This document shows, piece by piece, positions 34,461-46,227 of a stretch of 64,000 nt of DNA. The number at the start of each line of letters is the position of its first letter. The first letter of the stretch is position 1. A program made the translations under genes and the position numbers. The stretch is taken from the NCBI GenBank assembly GCA_035771175.1, contig CM069612.1, positions 28,282,150 through 28,346,149 on the forward strand. Reading direction: 5' to 3'. The stretch comes from Paratinospora sagittata (lineage: Eukaryota; Streptophyta; Magnoliopsida; Ranunculales; Menispermaceae). The notes below the pieces were generated by a model. The model saw only the letters and a list, made by a program, of their open reading frames with translations, was not told where the DNA came from and made no database searches.

Positions 34461-35359
34461 TACTTAAAATCAATTCACTAACTCAAAACTTTTCTCAATT
34501 ATAAAAGGTTGGTTATATGAATCTACTTCTTCTACCTTGCGAATGAGTTACAATTTTACAATCTTATTGAGATGGAATAAGGTTGCTTGCATCGTCTTTC
34601 CTCTTACTTCAAATGCCATGTTAGGAACCTTTTGCATTGGTACACCCTATTATGTTGACTATTTTTTTTTTTGTCACGCCCAATGGGTTACAGAATAAGG
34701 CCGTGAGCTAAAACAGTGTATTGAAATCATGTGTGCTTATCATTTTCCTTTTATCAATTATTACTTTGAAAATGGGTTATTTTTAAAACAACAAAGAATT
34801 ATTTTCTGTTTTTTGGATTGTATCCTAACATTTAAATCGCAAACTAAAATGCAGCCTTAATTTATTTGGAATAATCCCTTCAAACCTCCCTCACATTCCA
34901 GCCAAAAGCACAAGAACCACCTTTGAGTCAAGTGTAAGGTTTTACTTAAAAGGGTATAACACGAGATCTCAACTTATATTTCATGTTATGAACCATTTAT
35001 AAAATTGTCGTAAGAGTATGCTAACATGAAGTTAGTGCAATTAGTAAAGAAATGACTTTAAAATTTTAAGGTTACAGGTTCAACTCTTGTCGTTGTCTCA
35101 CCATAGAAGGTGAGGGGGATTAATAGATTAAAAACGGGCTTATATCTCCCTGAGAATGCGGTTTTGTGATAGAGCTAGTTATACAACTAACTACTAATAA
35201 TTTAAATATAATCAACATCTCAAATAAGTACTAAAACCCTTTCAAAATACACGTACAGTCCCTCTACATCTCCAAATCATCCCATATTATATCACCACTC
35301 AAATGTTAACAACACCCACGTTCACACCAAAGTGGGTTACTTCCTTAAAAAATAAAACA
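34461..35359. other. Intergenic, possible SINE trace
   Basis: No gene seen. Around 35029-35130 a segment with a degenerate pol III B box (caggttcaactctt) and a ctcacc..gaaggtgaggggg hairpin suggests a SINE fragment; support is weak. The right end is the flank of Copia-3. Confidence 0.4.
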
Positions 35360-35649
35360 TATTAAGAAATATCTTTGTTGTATATTTCTCCATATTCTCT
35401 GCATATTTTGTTTCCATATTTTCTGTATATATTGTTTCCATATTCTCTGTTTATTCTGTGTATATTTACTTTCTTAAGATAGTCTAAATCAAATCCCAAT
35501 CTAAGGAGATCACAACTCCTAAGGCTTTGATTTAGCTAGGATTGATTTGTATACATGTATATAAACCAATAACTAGCATGTATATATATACATGTATAAC
35601 CATTCTCCATTATTCTAGTCTATTATTCATCTTCTTCATTTTCTGAAGA
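35360..35649 (+). repeat. Copia-3 5' LTR
   Basis: A 290-bp copy similar to 43671-43949, with repeated ttccatatt.tctgtatat modules and a shared ttcttaagatagtctaaatc core. It is directly followed by the primer-site-like TGGTATCAACGC at 35650. Confidence 0.8.
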
Positions 35650-36560
35650 TGGTATCAACGCAATATCCTGGTGCTAGCAGCAACAACTCTAGTGTGGATT
35701 CATCAAACCCATACTTCATTCATCATTCAGATCAACCCGGTCACATGCTTGTTCCAACAAAATTAAATGGTGCCAATTACCCATCATGGAGTAAATCCAT
35801 GATTCATGCCCTCACAGCCAAGAATAAAATTGGGTTCATTAATGGATCCAGTCAGCAACCTCCAGAAACAGAGCAACCAAAAGAATATGCTCTGTGGAAT
35901 CAATGCAATAGCATGATTTTATCATGGCTCACTCACTCGGAAGGGGTCGTTCATGGCAAGACTGCCCATCAAGTGTGGACAGATTTCAGAGATCAATTTT
36001 CACAAAAAAATGCACCTGAAATCTACTAAATCCAAAAATCCTTGGCCTCTCTCTCACAAGGTACGATGACAGTCTCAACCTATTTCACAAAACTCAAAGG
36101 CCTTTGGGATGAATTAAAGACATCGATCTTTTCCCTCCTGCGATCATATGAAAGAACATGATGAACAAAGAGAAGAGGATCGAATGATGCAATTTCTCAT
36201 GGGTCTCAACGATACCTACAACGTTGTCCGCACCAACATCCTCTTAATGGCACCATTGCCTTGTTGTTCAAAATGAAATGCAGCGACAAATGACATCATA
36301 ATCAACTGAAAGTTTTTCTATTGCCGCTGCAATTCAAAGTCGTCCCAACCACTTCTCAAATAAATCCAAAGGCAAGCATTGTGAGCATTGCAATAGAAAA
36401 GGTCATACAATTGAAAATTGTCGATCTCTAAAATTCCATTGCAAATATTGTGATAAAAGAGGTCAAACTGAGGACAGGTGCAAGTTTAAGAATCGCACAT
36501 GGGTTCCCAACCACATAGGAACCCAAGTCAGCAGAAGTCAATCGATTTACCTCAACACCA
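35649..36560 (+). pseudogene. Copia-3 gag, degenerate
   Basis: The ATG at 35649 overlaps the presumed primer binding site. The first 126 codons read as a copia gag N-terminus (NPYFIHHSDQPGHMLV, LNGANYPSWSKSM, GFINGS, LWNQCN). TAA at 36027 and several later stops and shifts break the rest. Two CCHC-like knuckles (CEHCNRKGHTIENC and CKYCDKRGQTEDRC) are at about 36382-36480. The protease and integrase that should follow are absent. Confidence 0.8.
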
Positions 36561-36599
36561 AGTTCTGCATTAGGTACTCAATATCGTCTTTCCCATTTT

Positions 36600-37890
36600 C
36601 TTTCATACTCTCGTATCGCTTCTGCCCATTGTACCTTTCTTGCTAACATTACATGTCACACCGAGCCTCATTACTACGCTCAGGCTATCCTTGATCCACA
36701 TTGGCAACAAGCCATGAATGCAGACTTAGAGGCATTACAACAAAATAACACATGGAGTTTGGTCTCTTTACCAGTCGGTCACAAACGAATCGACTGTAAA
36801 TGGGTATACAAAATAAAATGCAAATTTGATGGTACCATTGAGCACTATAAGGCTCGTCTTGTTGCCAAGGGATATACTCAAGTTGAGGACATTGATTATC
36901 AGGAACCTTTTTCCCCTACTGCCAAACTCACTACACTCCGCTGTCTTCTTACTGTTGTTGCTGCACGCCACTGGTTCATCCACCAATTAGATGTCCAGAA
37001 TGTTTTTCCTCATGGTGACTTGCATGAAGTAGTCTATATGGAGCCTCCACCTGGTCTTCGCCGACAATGGAAGAACATTGTATGTCGGCTCAATAAGTCA
37101 CTCTATGGACTCAAACAGGCATCAAGAAATTGGTTCTCAACCTTTTCAGATACCATTCAAAAAGCTGGTTATCAACAGTCAAAAGCTGATTATTCCCTTT
37201 TTACCAAGGCTCAAGGTACTTCACTTACTGCAGTCATTATTTATGTTGATGACATACTTCTCACAAGAAATGATCTTCAAGAAATGAAACGTCTCAAAGA
37301 GTTCCTTCTAAAACGCTTTTGTATCAAAGATCTCGGTGACTTAAAATATATTTTGGGTATTGAATTCTCTCATTCCAAGCAAGGCATTTACATGTCTCAA
37401 AGAAAATATGCACTAGACATTTGCAAGATTAAAGACTTCTAGGTGCACGCCCAGACAAGTTTCCAATGGGGCAAAATTTGAAACTTACTCCCACAAATGG
37501 AATATTACTGGATGATCCAACAAAATACAAAAGATTGGTTGGAAGACTGATTTACCTTCCAGTCACAAGGCCTGATATAGTATATTTTGTTCGAACATTG
37601 AGTCAATTCATGCATGAGACTCGAAAACCTTATTGGGATGCCGTTATTCGAATTCTCAGATACATCAAAGGTACTCCAGGCCAAGGTTTACTATTTTCTT
37701 CCACCAACAATCTTGCCTTGAGAGATTTTTGTGATTCAGATTGGGAAGGGTGACGTGCCACAAGAAGATCAGTTGCAGGATACTGCATTTTCCTCGAAAA
37801 TTCTCTAATTTCATGGAAATCTAAGAAACAAACCAATGTTTCTAGATCATCAGCAGAAGCCGAATATCGAGTTATGGCTAACAGATGTTT
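36600..37890 (+). pseudogene. Copia-3 reverse transcriptase and RNase H, first part
   Basis: An open stretch at 36714-37442 codes reverse transcriptase: [16 protein letters not shown], the first catalytic Asp in HQLDVQN, SLYGLKQASRNW and YVDDI. A frame change at about 37442 leads to 37466-37753, with RLIYLPVTRPDIVY. TGA follows at 37751-37753. RNase H motifs ([20 protein letters not shown]) then continue until Copia-4 interrupts at 37890. Confidence 0.85.
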
Positions 37891-37894
37891 GGAG

Positions 37895-38030
37895 TGTCAA
37901 AAATATAATTTTTTCATATATTTTTCTATGTATTTCCATAGGTTAAACAAAATCTTTGCTATTTTCAAACTTCCTAAACTAACGCTAATCTATTACGGCT
38001 AATTGTCAATAATTATGGCTCACGCCAACA
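37895..38030 (-). repeat. Copia-4 3' LTR
   Basis: A 136-bp LTR starting tgtcaaaaata and ending cgccaaca on the plus strand. It matches 43207-43373 best in the aaatctttgctattttcaaac to aattatggctcac part. Confidence 0.88.
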
Positions 38031-38037
38031 CTCCCCC

Positions 38038-41000
38038 TCAAGTTGATGCATAGAGGTCTCGCATGCCCAACTTGTCAAGTGAGTTGTTGAGGTCCTTGCT
38101 CGATACAGCTTTTGTAAGGATATCCGCCAATTGATCTTCAGATTTCACAAATGGAAACTTAATTGTTTTTGCTTCAAGATTTTCCTTGATGAAGTGTCGA
38201 TCTACCTCCACATGTTTAGTACGATCATGTTGAATGGGATTATGGGAAATTGCAATTGCAGCTTTATTGTCACACAAAAGATCCATTTCAGAGTTAGGAG
38301 CAAACTCAATTTCAGTAAGTAGCTTTCTTAGCCAGAGGAGTTCACAAAGACCTTTAGCCATTCCCCTAAACTCAGCTTCAGCACTTGACAAAGCTACCAC
38401 TTTTTGCTTCTTGCTTCTCCAGGTTACAAGATTTCCTCCAACAAATGTAAAATATCCCGAGGTGGACTTTCTATCAGTGATATTACCTGCCCAATCTGCA
38501 TCCGTATATCCATAAACCATCAACTGACTGTTATGTTTTGAGAACATAAGCCCCTTGCCTGGAGATGACTTCAAATATCGAAGTATTCGAATCACTGCTT
38601 CCATGTGGCTTTTACTTGGATTATGCATAAACTGACTTACAACACTCACAGCGTATGCAATATCTGGACGAGTATGAGAGAGATAAATGAGTTTACCAAC
38701 TAATCTTTGATATCTACCTTTATCTGTTGGTACTTGGTCTGGGTATTCTCTAAGTTTGTGATTCTGAACAATAGGGGTGTCTGCAGGTCTACACTCCAAC
38801 ATCCCTACTTCGATTAGCAAGTCTAATATGTATTTCGGTTGAGAAAGAAATGTACCTTGCTTAGACCTAGCAACTTCAATTCCCAAGAAATACTTGAGTC
38901 CTCCCAGATTCTTCATCTCAAATTCAGTTGCTAATTGCTTTTGAAGTAGAGAGATTTCTTCTTCATCATCTCCTGTAATAATCATGTCATCTACATAGAC
39001 TATCAGAGCCGTTACCTTACCCAACTGATGTTTCAAGAACAAAGTGTGATCAAAGTTACTTTGTTGGAAGCCATATTTCTTCATTGCCAAGCTAAGCCTT
39101 CCAAATCATGCTCGTGGTGATTGCTTCAGTCCGTACAATGCTCGCTGCAATTTACACACCACTCCATTATCTGAAGAAGCTATATAACCTGGAGGGATAT
39201 CCATATACACCTCTTCTTGGAGGTCACCGTTGAGAAAAATATTTTTCACATCAAATTGATGCAAAGGCCAATCAAGATTTGTTGCAAGGGACAATAACAC
39301 TCTAATGGTATTCAACTTGGCTACAGGGGAGAAAGTCTCTTGGTAATCAACCCCATATGTCTGCGTATATCCCTTCGCTACTAGTCTCGCTTTGTACCGC
39401 TCAATAGATCCATCTGATTTGTGTTTAATGGAAAACACTCATTTGCATCCCACTGTCTGTTTTCCTTTAGGTAATGGAACAAGAGTCCATGTATCATTTT
39501 TTAGTAGTGCCTTCATTTCTTCCTCTATAGCTCGGGTCCATCTTGGATTTGCCAATGCCTCATGAACATTAGTAGGAATCTGACATGTGGAGAGTTCCTG
39601 TGCAAAATTCTTAAGAGGTTCAGATAGTTTCTCGATAGATACATAGTTAGCAATTGGATACCTCGACCTTCTTTCTTCAATATCTGGAGAATATCTATTA
39701 GGTGGCTTGCCGCGATTATTCCTAGGAGGTAAAACATATCCCACAGAATCATCTATGTCATTGATATGTAAGGGTGTAATAGTGGTACTTACCTCAGGAT
39801 TATTCTCATGAGAGGATTCGGCTGACACTTCAGAGGAAGGGGATATAGGTGCGGTTTTAGATGTTGCATGCTCTGCATTCAGAAATACCTCAATTTCACA
39901 GTTCACATCGCCTGAGTTATCATCCGGCCCATCATGCTCATGCGGCTTCTCATTCCGAGTCTGCTCCTCATGTTCATACGACCTCTCAAGTCTGAACCAA
40001 TCAAAATCATTTGGTGTCTCATGCTGGGACCAATTCAACTCTTCATTATGTATCTCCCCCTGAAGAGGAGAAGGAGGTGTCGTAGATGAAAAAAACATGT
40101 CACTTTCCAAAAATTGAACATCCATAGTCACATAGAGTTTGCGGGTAGTAGGATCGTAACAACGATACCCTTTTTGATGGATACCATAGCCCAAAAACAC
40201 ACACCGACGTGCACATGGATCAAGCTTACTGCGTTGGTTTTTGTGGAGATACACGTAGGCGACACACCCAAAGATACGAGGAGGAAGCATCAGCGCCGTA
40301 GGTATGGACACATGACCGGAAAGATATTGAAGGGGTGTTTTAAATGATAAAACCTTGGATGGCATTCGGTTGAGAAGATGGACGGCAGTGGAGACGGCAT
40401 CGGTCTAAAAACGTTTGGGCATATGGGCACCAAGAAGCAGAGCACGGGCAGTCTCCAGAAGATGTCTATCTTTCTCTCGGCGACACCATTCTGTTGGGGT
40501 GTTTGTGAGCATGAAGTTTCATGAATTAAACCATGGTGGGAAAAATAAGATTGAAGATCCTTATTAACATATTCACCACCATTATCAGAGCGGAGAACCT
40601 TCATGGTGGCACCGTACTGAGTACCAACCATAGCATGAAATGTTTAAAAACACCGAGAACTTCATCTTTGTGTTTGAGCAAGTAGAGCCATGTCATACGG
40701 GTACAATCATCCACAAAAATAACATACCAACGAAAGCCAGACATATTAGCAATGGGTGAGGGCCCCCAGACATCAGAGTGAATTAATGCAAATGGAGTGT
40801 ACTTTTATTCATGCTCAATGGGTAAGTAGCGCGGTGGCTCTTAGCTAAAACACAAGTATCACATTTCAAGTCAGAAGTCTGCAAATGCTTAAACAAATAA
40901 GGGAAAACATGCTTCAAATACGGAAAAGATGGGTGTCCCAAGCGTCGATGCCATAACCACAATGTTGCGTCTTTATTGACATGCAGATTGTTCATGTTGT

Positions 41001-42388
41001 TGGCCTGGCCGATGTCATCCACATAATATAATCCCCCCTCTTAGTACCACGACCAATTATCTCCTTGGTAAGAATATCCTAGATAAGACAAAAGTTTGGA
41101 TAAATAAGTACAACACAGCCAAGGTCTGCAGTAAGCTGACTTATAGACAATAGTTTATGAGATAAAGACGGAACAAGTAAAGTATTGGATAAAGTGAGGG
41201 ATGGAGATAAAGTCACAGAGCCAGCTCCAGTGACTGGTGAGATAGCACCATTGGCATTAGCGATGCTGGTGCGTCATGGAAGAGAAGTTTGAGAGAAGTC
41301 CGAAGCAGCAAAAGTCATATGGTATGTGGCCCCCGAGTCGAGAAGCCATGCCCCACAATTCGCATTTCTATGGGAGGTAAAAAGAGCAAGACCAGAGATA
41401 CCTGAGTTTAAGTTGGAAGGAGCATCCGTGGAGATTGCAGCCGATTGTATAAGAGAGAGATGAGGAGCTGCACGAGCAACAACAGCTGTGCCTGAACGCC
41501 CACTAGGGCCGGTGCCATCAGGACGTTTACGGGTTTGAAGATCATGCCACCAATCAGGGTACCCATGCAACTTAAAGCAGTTTTCGCATGTGTGTTTCTG
41601 GTTGCCACAATGAGAGCATTTGTTTCCCTCAGTAGAATGCCGGTGCTTGGCAGATTTACCATGGCCAGAGGTGCTTAACGAGAGAGCTTTTGACGCTAAG
41701 ACAGCCCCCTGAGGCCCATCGGTGTCATGAGTAGTCATCACTTGTTGTCAAATAGCCTCCCACCTAACATGTGCATAAGCTTGTTCAACCGTAGGAAATG
41801 GTTTTATCTATAAAACATCAGCACGAATATTGTCTAGCCGATCATCAAGACCATCCAGAAAAACATAAACACGGTCTTCTTGGATGATTCGATTATAGTG
41901 TTGAATATCAACAGAACATTCCATAAGATTTAGTCGGCGGAAATCAATTTCACGCCATAGACCCTGCAACGCTGTGTAATATTTTCTAGCGAGCCCGCAG
42001 CTTGTTTCAGTCTACTCACACGACGTCGAAGATCATACACTTGCGATGTATCACTACCATCGAAGAAGGTAGTTGCAATAACATCCCAAACCGCTCTTGC
42101 CGTAGGAAAGTGAATAAAATTGCCAATTAAAAACGGATCCATGGAAGTAATTAACCAACCTTTAACAATAGCATTATCAGTGCGCCACTTGCGAAAAGAA
42201 GGATCAGTTGATGGCGGCTGGGAAAAGTCGCCATTAATGTACCCTAGTTTGTCCTTGCCCAAGATATACATCTCAACAACCTGGGACCACAGTGCATAGT
42301 TGGAACCGTCCAACTTAATGCCGATCTGAGCAGCGGATGTTTCAGTGGTGATGGTCGGGGTCCGAGTGTTATTTAAAACTTTAGTCAT
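38038..42388 (-). pseudogene. Copia-4 gag-pol, multiply broken
   Basis: Gag starts at ATG 42388 and reads to a stop at 41930 (LDGSNYALWSQ, GYINGDFSQPP). The knuckle (CSHCGNQKHTCENC) and protease (WLLDSGATYHM) are at 41741-41274. GAG-pre-integrase (LWLWHRRLGHP) is at about 40960. Integrase (LRSDNGGEY, PQQNGVAER) lies at 40631-40470 and its C-terminal part at 40365-39439. Reverse transcriptase runs 39438-38500, with YVDDM at about 39000. RNase H and its end are at 38500-38038 (SSAEAEFR, DRTKHVEVDRHF, DILTKAV). At least five frame changes or stops separate these pieces. Confidence 0.9.
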
Positions 42389-43206
42389 CCTTGTAGTCAA
42401 TTCAAGGTTAGTTCAGAGAGATTGGACGCGTTGTCAGAAGTATTCGGGTCATCAAAGTCTGTCATAAAAGGAAGATAGGGTGCAAACGTAATTTTCCAAC
42501 CTTTTTTTTTTTTTTTTTTACCTAGCTAGCTGATGCAAATGCTTGTACTTCTCACTACATGTAGCAGTCATAATGTTGCCACCCAAAAGAACCTTTTTCT
42601 TTTTTGTAGGGTCCATATGTCCCACCTTTTAATATAGGTTATTAATAGGCGGTCAAAAAGAAATGATCAAACAAGAATTATTGATGGGTCGGTCAAAAAA
42701 GGCAAAAAGGCACTAGACATTAAATTAGATTAGCAGGAAAAAAAGAAGAATTTGTAGGGCCATCAAAAACAAAACAAAACGAAATGATTTTATTCTTCCT
42801 TCACCTCCTCTGAAACATTGTTGTTCCAGAGCGCTCTTCGATACTTTCTCCGTGGACCAGTAAATTACGGCGACCACAACCTTCTCTGTCGCCAACAAAC
42901 TGCGTCGAGACGACACTTATGGCGGCGAGTCCGAAGCGCTCGACGCAAAACGGATCTGTATCCGTCAGCACCGCCAATTTTCACACCTTATTTGGTACGG
43001 TGTTCATGGCCGATGATCGCGAGACAGATCGAGAGAGAAAAAAGAGAGTGTCAGCAAGATCGCTCAAGATCGTGAGATAGATCTGCTCTGCGATCGCGAG
43101 CGACGCTCCGTTTTTACTGACGGACGTCGTCGGAATACGGTGAGGCTTCGTCGGAATACGGTGAGGCTGCTATTGCTTGCTCCTCCGCAGGTTCGTAACC
43201 ATACCA

Positions 43207-43373
43207 TGTCAAAAATATTCTTTTTTTATATTTTTTTTTTTTTTATGTATTTTCATAGTTTATATACATGCTAAAGGAATAAAAATTAAATAAAATCTTT
43301 GCTATTTTCAAACTTCTTAAACTAACGCTAATCTATTACGGCTAATTGTAAATAATTATGGCTCACTCCAACA
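43207..43373 (-). repeat. Copia-4 5' LTR
   Basis: A 167-bp LTR; longer than its partner because of an extra T-rich and AT-rich part. It ends ctccaaca and is followed by TSD TGGAG. Confidence 0.88.
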
Positions 43374-43670
43374 TGGAGTTGACTTGGCTGCGTTATATAT
43401 TACAGGATTTAAAAATCCCACAAGTAGCTTCTACACCATTGTTTTGTGACAATCAAGCACCTCTATACATTGCAACAAATCTTGTTTTCACATCGAAATA
43501 GATTGTTATAGAGTTCGAGAAAAGTTGCAAGTTGGTATGATTAGTCCTTATGTTCCTACGCGCTTCGAGTTATAAATGTATTTACAAAAGCCTCAGAAAA
43601 GGATCAGTTTGTGACACTATGCAACAAGTTGGGACTTTATGATATTCACTCTCCAACTCTTAAAGGGGAG
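43374..43670 (+). pseudogene. Copia-3 RNase H, second part
   Basis: Continues the Copia-3 RNase H reading after the Copia-4 insertion: LTWLRYILQDLKIPQ, then LFCDNQAPLYIATNLVF, with stops afterwards. Removing Copia-4 and one TGGAG copy joins the frame as ANRCLELTWLRY. The stretch ends at the Copia-3 polypurine tract. Confidence 0.8.
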
Positions 43671-43949
43671 TATTAAGAAATATCTTTACTGTATATTTTT
43701 ACATATTTTCTACATATTTTGTTTCCATATTTTCTGTATATATTGTTTTCATATTCTCTGTTTATTCTGTGTATATTTACTTTCTTAAGATAGTCTAAAT
43801 CAAATCCCAATCTAATGAGATCACAACTATTGATTTGGGTAGATGTATATATATATGCCATGTCTGATGAATAAAACATACAAGCGAAAACCATTCTCAC
43901 TGGTCTATATTATTCTGGTCTATTCTTCATCTTCTTCATTTTCTTAAGA
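43671..43949 (+). repeat. Copia-3 3' LTR
   Basis: A 279-bp partner of 35360-35649, with the same ttccatattttctgtatat module and a ttcatcttcttcattttct end. Differences from the 5' copy are many, in line with an older insertion. Confidence 0.8.
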
Positions 43950-45846
43950 CAAAAGATACTAGTAGTGATTGTGCTGTCTGCTGCGCTGTGGAAATGTTCT
44001 GATTGAATCAGGCTTCTTCAAGCAAGTAACAAGCTTTGCAACCGAACATTTGGACGAATCAAAACGCTCAAAATCTTTTGTGGACAACAATATCAGTTCC
44101 AGTGCTTGAAACACACGTAACCCCATTTGAATGAAAGACGTGTATGGTGGTTGGAATAAATTGTCGGCAAAAGTAGTCAAAAACGAGCCGTCCACGATGA
44201 TGAAAGAAAATACGGCAAGTTGATATGGTGGGGTCTTAATTTTCTTTTGTTATATTTGCTTTAATTCTTAGCCATACAACCCTCCCTTTCTTTCTTCATA
44301 GAATCAAATTGACAAGAGAAACCTTAAAGTTTAACCAAATTATCTTCTCAATAAAACTTTTGAAAAAGTTGTATTTGGGTGAATTGAGGTGTGCCCATTA
44401 ATCAATTAATTTTGATTTGTTTAAACGGGTATGTAGAAATAGAAAAAAAGATATAAAATTTTAAAATATTATTAGGGAGACTTAAACTCAAGACCTCTTA
44501 GATTTGCTAATACGTTAAAAACTACTTAACCCACGAGCTATAACTTTCTCAACGATTCAAAGCTACCTTATTTTGATAACATATGTCAACCACAAAAATA
44601 AAAGATCTTATTTGGTAATATTGTAAAGGTTTTTGACTATCTTAAGGAAACTTATAATGACCTCCTTAATCAGGAGGGTAGCTAAGATTTTTTTTTTGGG
44701 TTGGCTAAAATTTTTTTAAAAAAAAATTTGACAAATATGATAAGATTTGCATGAGGTTTTGGGCTATTTAAGCTTTGATTTAGATTTGAACATTGATTTG
44801 ACATTGATTTGGAGCTGCAATTTAGGCATTTTGAATTGAAGGGAAGAAGAAGAAAAGTTGCAAAAGCTGTTGAGTGATTTGATGGTTGATTTAGAGGTGC
44901 AATTTGGGCGTTGACTTGTATTTGCGATTTGAGCGGTGATTTAAGCATTGAATTATGAATTAAAGGTATAAATTAAGGATATTATGAAATAGTTTTTAAA
45001 AAATATTTACCTAAGTCCAAGTTAACTATGAATAGCTACGTTCCTGTATCCAAGATAATTTAAAGTGGGTCAAGTATATGCAATGAAGTCATCTACCTAA
45101 GTTAATTAAGAAAATGACTTATTAATATCTCATAATGTTAATAAAGTTAGAATAAGACTTAAAATAACATAAAAAAAATAATTATAAAATATATAAAATT
45201 ATAATTTAAATATCATTACTTATACGGAGAATAAAAGTAGTTGACTCATATAGTAACTCACAGTTTAGCAACACTATTAATTTTATTCACAATGTCTGAC
45301 ATTTAATTAAACGGAAGGTAGGTTCAAGAGAGAGACTTGAAATATAAATGTCTGTGGATGCATGTTATTGTTAAAAGAATATGTATATATATATTTTTAA
45401 ATAATTAGTACATCTCACTTTTTTATTTTTGTTCATTAAAAAATATTTTTAAAAAATAATAATAATAGTGATATGGCATTGGTACTTTTTATTTTTTTTT
45501 GGTATATAATTTTATTTTTAAAATTATTTAATATCGGCTTGTTTCCAATTATTTATTAATTTTTACGAAAGCCACCTATCTAGGTCACTCTACCACCAGC
45601 TGGGCTAAAGTTATGATAGTTTATGTGGCAACAAGTAATGTATTTATAAAAAACTTATAACCAAAAGCATAAAAACTCTGTTTAAATGCCTTGATTTTGG
45701 CAGTAACGTAACGGTGGCATTCCTGTCATTATTTTAAAAATTCCAGGGCCTTTTATTCATAACATCATAAGAATGTCCATACAAGTGCAAGAATACAAGA
45801 AGATTTCTTATAAAATGGGGGTTTGGTTCCTTCATTCTTCTCAGCC
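43950..45846. other. Intergenic, AT-rich
   Basis: No supported gene. An open minus-strand frame at 43959-44195 (78 codons) reads into unique sequence but shows no domain I recognise. The remainder has long A/T stretches and a run of gattt.ag.t repeats near 44770-44940. A TATA-like TATAAAA is at 45809-45815, in front of the B-box microProtein gene. Confidence 0.45.
45809..45815 (+). promoter_or_regulatory. Possible TATA box of BBX30-like gene
   Basis: TATAAAA lies 62 bp upstream of the proposed start 45871 and 38 bp before the in-frame ATG at 45847. A start of transcription about 30 bp downstream would leave almost no leader for the first ATG, which favours the second. Confidence 0.4.
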
Positions 45847-45870
45847 ATGCAACTTAAAGAAGTAGAAGAA

Positions 45871-46227
45871 ATGTGCAGAGGTGTGGAAGAAGATTCAAAC
45901 CACAGTTGCTCCAACAGGTCTGAGTTTGCCATGAGTTCGATCCCCTGCGAGCTCTGTGGCACTCGAGCTTCGTTATACTGTCATGCAGATGATGCATTTC
46001 TATGTTGGAAATGTGACAGAAGAGTCCATGGAGCCAACTTCCTGGCACTAAGGCATTCTCGACGCTTGCTCTGCAGCAATTGTCAAAATCTAACAAAAAG
46101 ATATCTGATCGGATCGTCTTCGTTCAGATTGGTGCTTTCCATTGTCAAGAAGAGAAGGTGGTGTAATTCAGAGGTTAATCACAAGTGCTCAAGATTCTCA
46201 AAGAAGAAGATATTGACATCTGTTTGA
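45871..46227 (+). CDS. Single B-box microProtein, BBX30/BBX31 (miP1) type
   Basis: In Arabidopsis, BBX30 and BBX31 are short B-box proteins that bind CONSTANS and recruit TOPLESS through a C-terminal PFVFL motif. Here the ATG at 45871 opens with MCRG, the family's own N-terminus, giving 118 residues, close to the family length; an in-frame ATG at 45847 would add eight residues. One B-box is seen: CELCGTRASLYC, then FLCWKCDRRVHGANFL and RHSRRLLCSNC, followed by the family's LTKR segment. The C-terminus ends ...SKKKILTSV without PFVFL. Other frames just downstream read FPFVYPYF and LKEEDIDICLN, so the tail seems shifted. It may have B-box dimerisation activity but not the repressor tail. Confidence 0.75.
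   Translation: MCRGVEEDSNHSCSNRSEFAMSSIPCELCGTRASLYCHADDAFLCWKCDRRVHGANFLALRHSRRLLCSNCQNLTKRYLIGSSSFRLVLSIVKKRRWCNSEVNHKCSRFSKKKILTSV

Larger units (their letters stand above)
37895..43373 (-). mobile_element. Copia-4, nested Ty1/copia element with short LTRs
   Basis: 5.5 kb, minus orientation, target-site duplication TGGAG (37890-37894 and 43374-43378), inserted in the RNase H region of Copia-3. LTRs are only 136 (37895-38030) and 167 bp (43207-43373), both TG..CA. The polypurine tract TTGAGGGGGAG lies beside the 3' LTR on the minus strand. The sequence after the 5' LTR begins TGGTATGG, a partial primer site. A long leader (42389-43206) contains a GC-rich part with a doubled ggaatacggtgaggct motif. 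The coding region is broken in many places. Confidence 0.92.
35360..43949 (+). mobile_element. Copia-3, decayed Ty1/copia element with nested Copia-4
   Basis: Plus orientation. Two LTRs of 290 and 279 bp enclose about 2.5 kb of own sequence and the 5.5 kb Copia-4. The gag start, two zinc-knuckle-like motifs, reverse transcriptase and RNase H are visible, but protease and integrase are missing between about 36560 and 36600. The polypurine tract is at 43661-43670 (taaaggggag). The LTR ends are not the usual TG..CA (about TATTAAGA and TTTTCTgAAGA), and I could not identify a target-site duplication, so the outer limits are approximate. Confidence 0.85.

Noticed and set aside
43959..44195. 78-codon minus-strand open frame next to Copia-3
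   Set aside because: No recognisable domain, no exon context or conserved partner in the window; kept only as a note in the gap entry.
45847..45870. ATG at 45847 as start of the microProtein
   Set aside because: In frame, but the family begins MCRG, which is at 45871, and a TATA-like box is too close to the first ATG; left as an alternative only.
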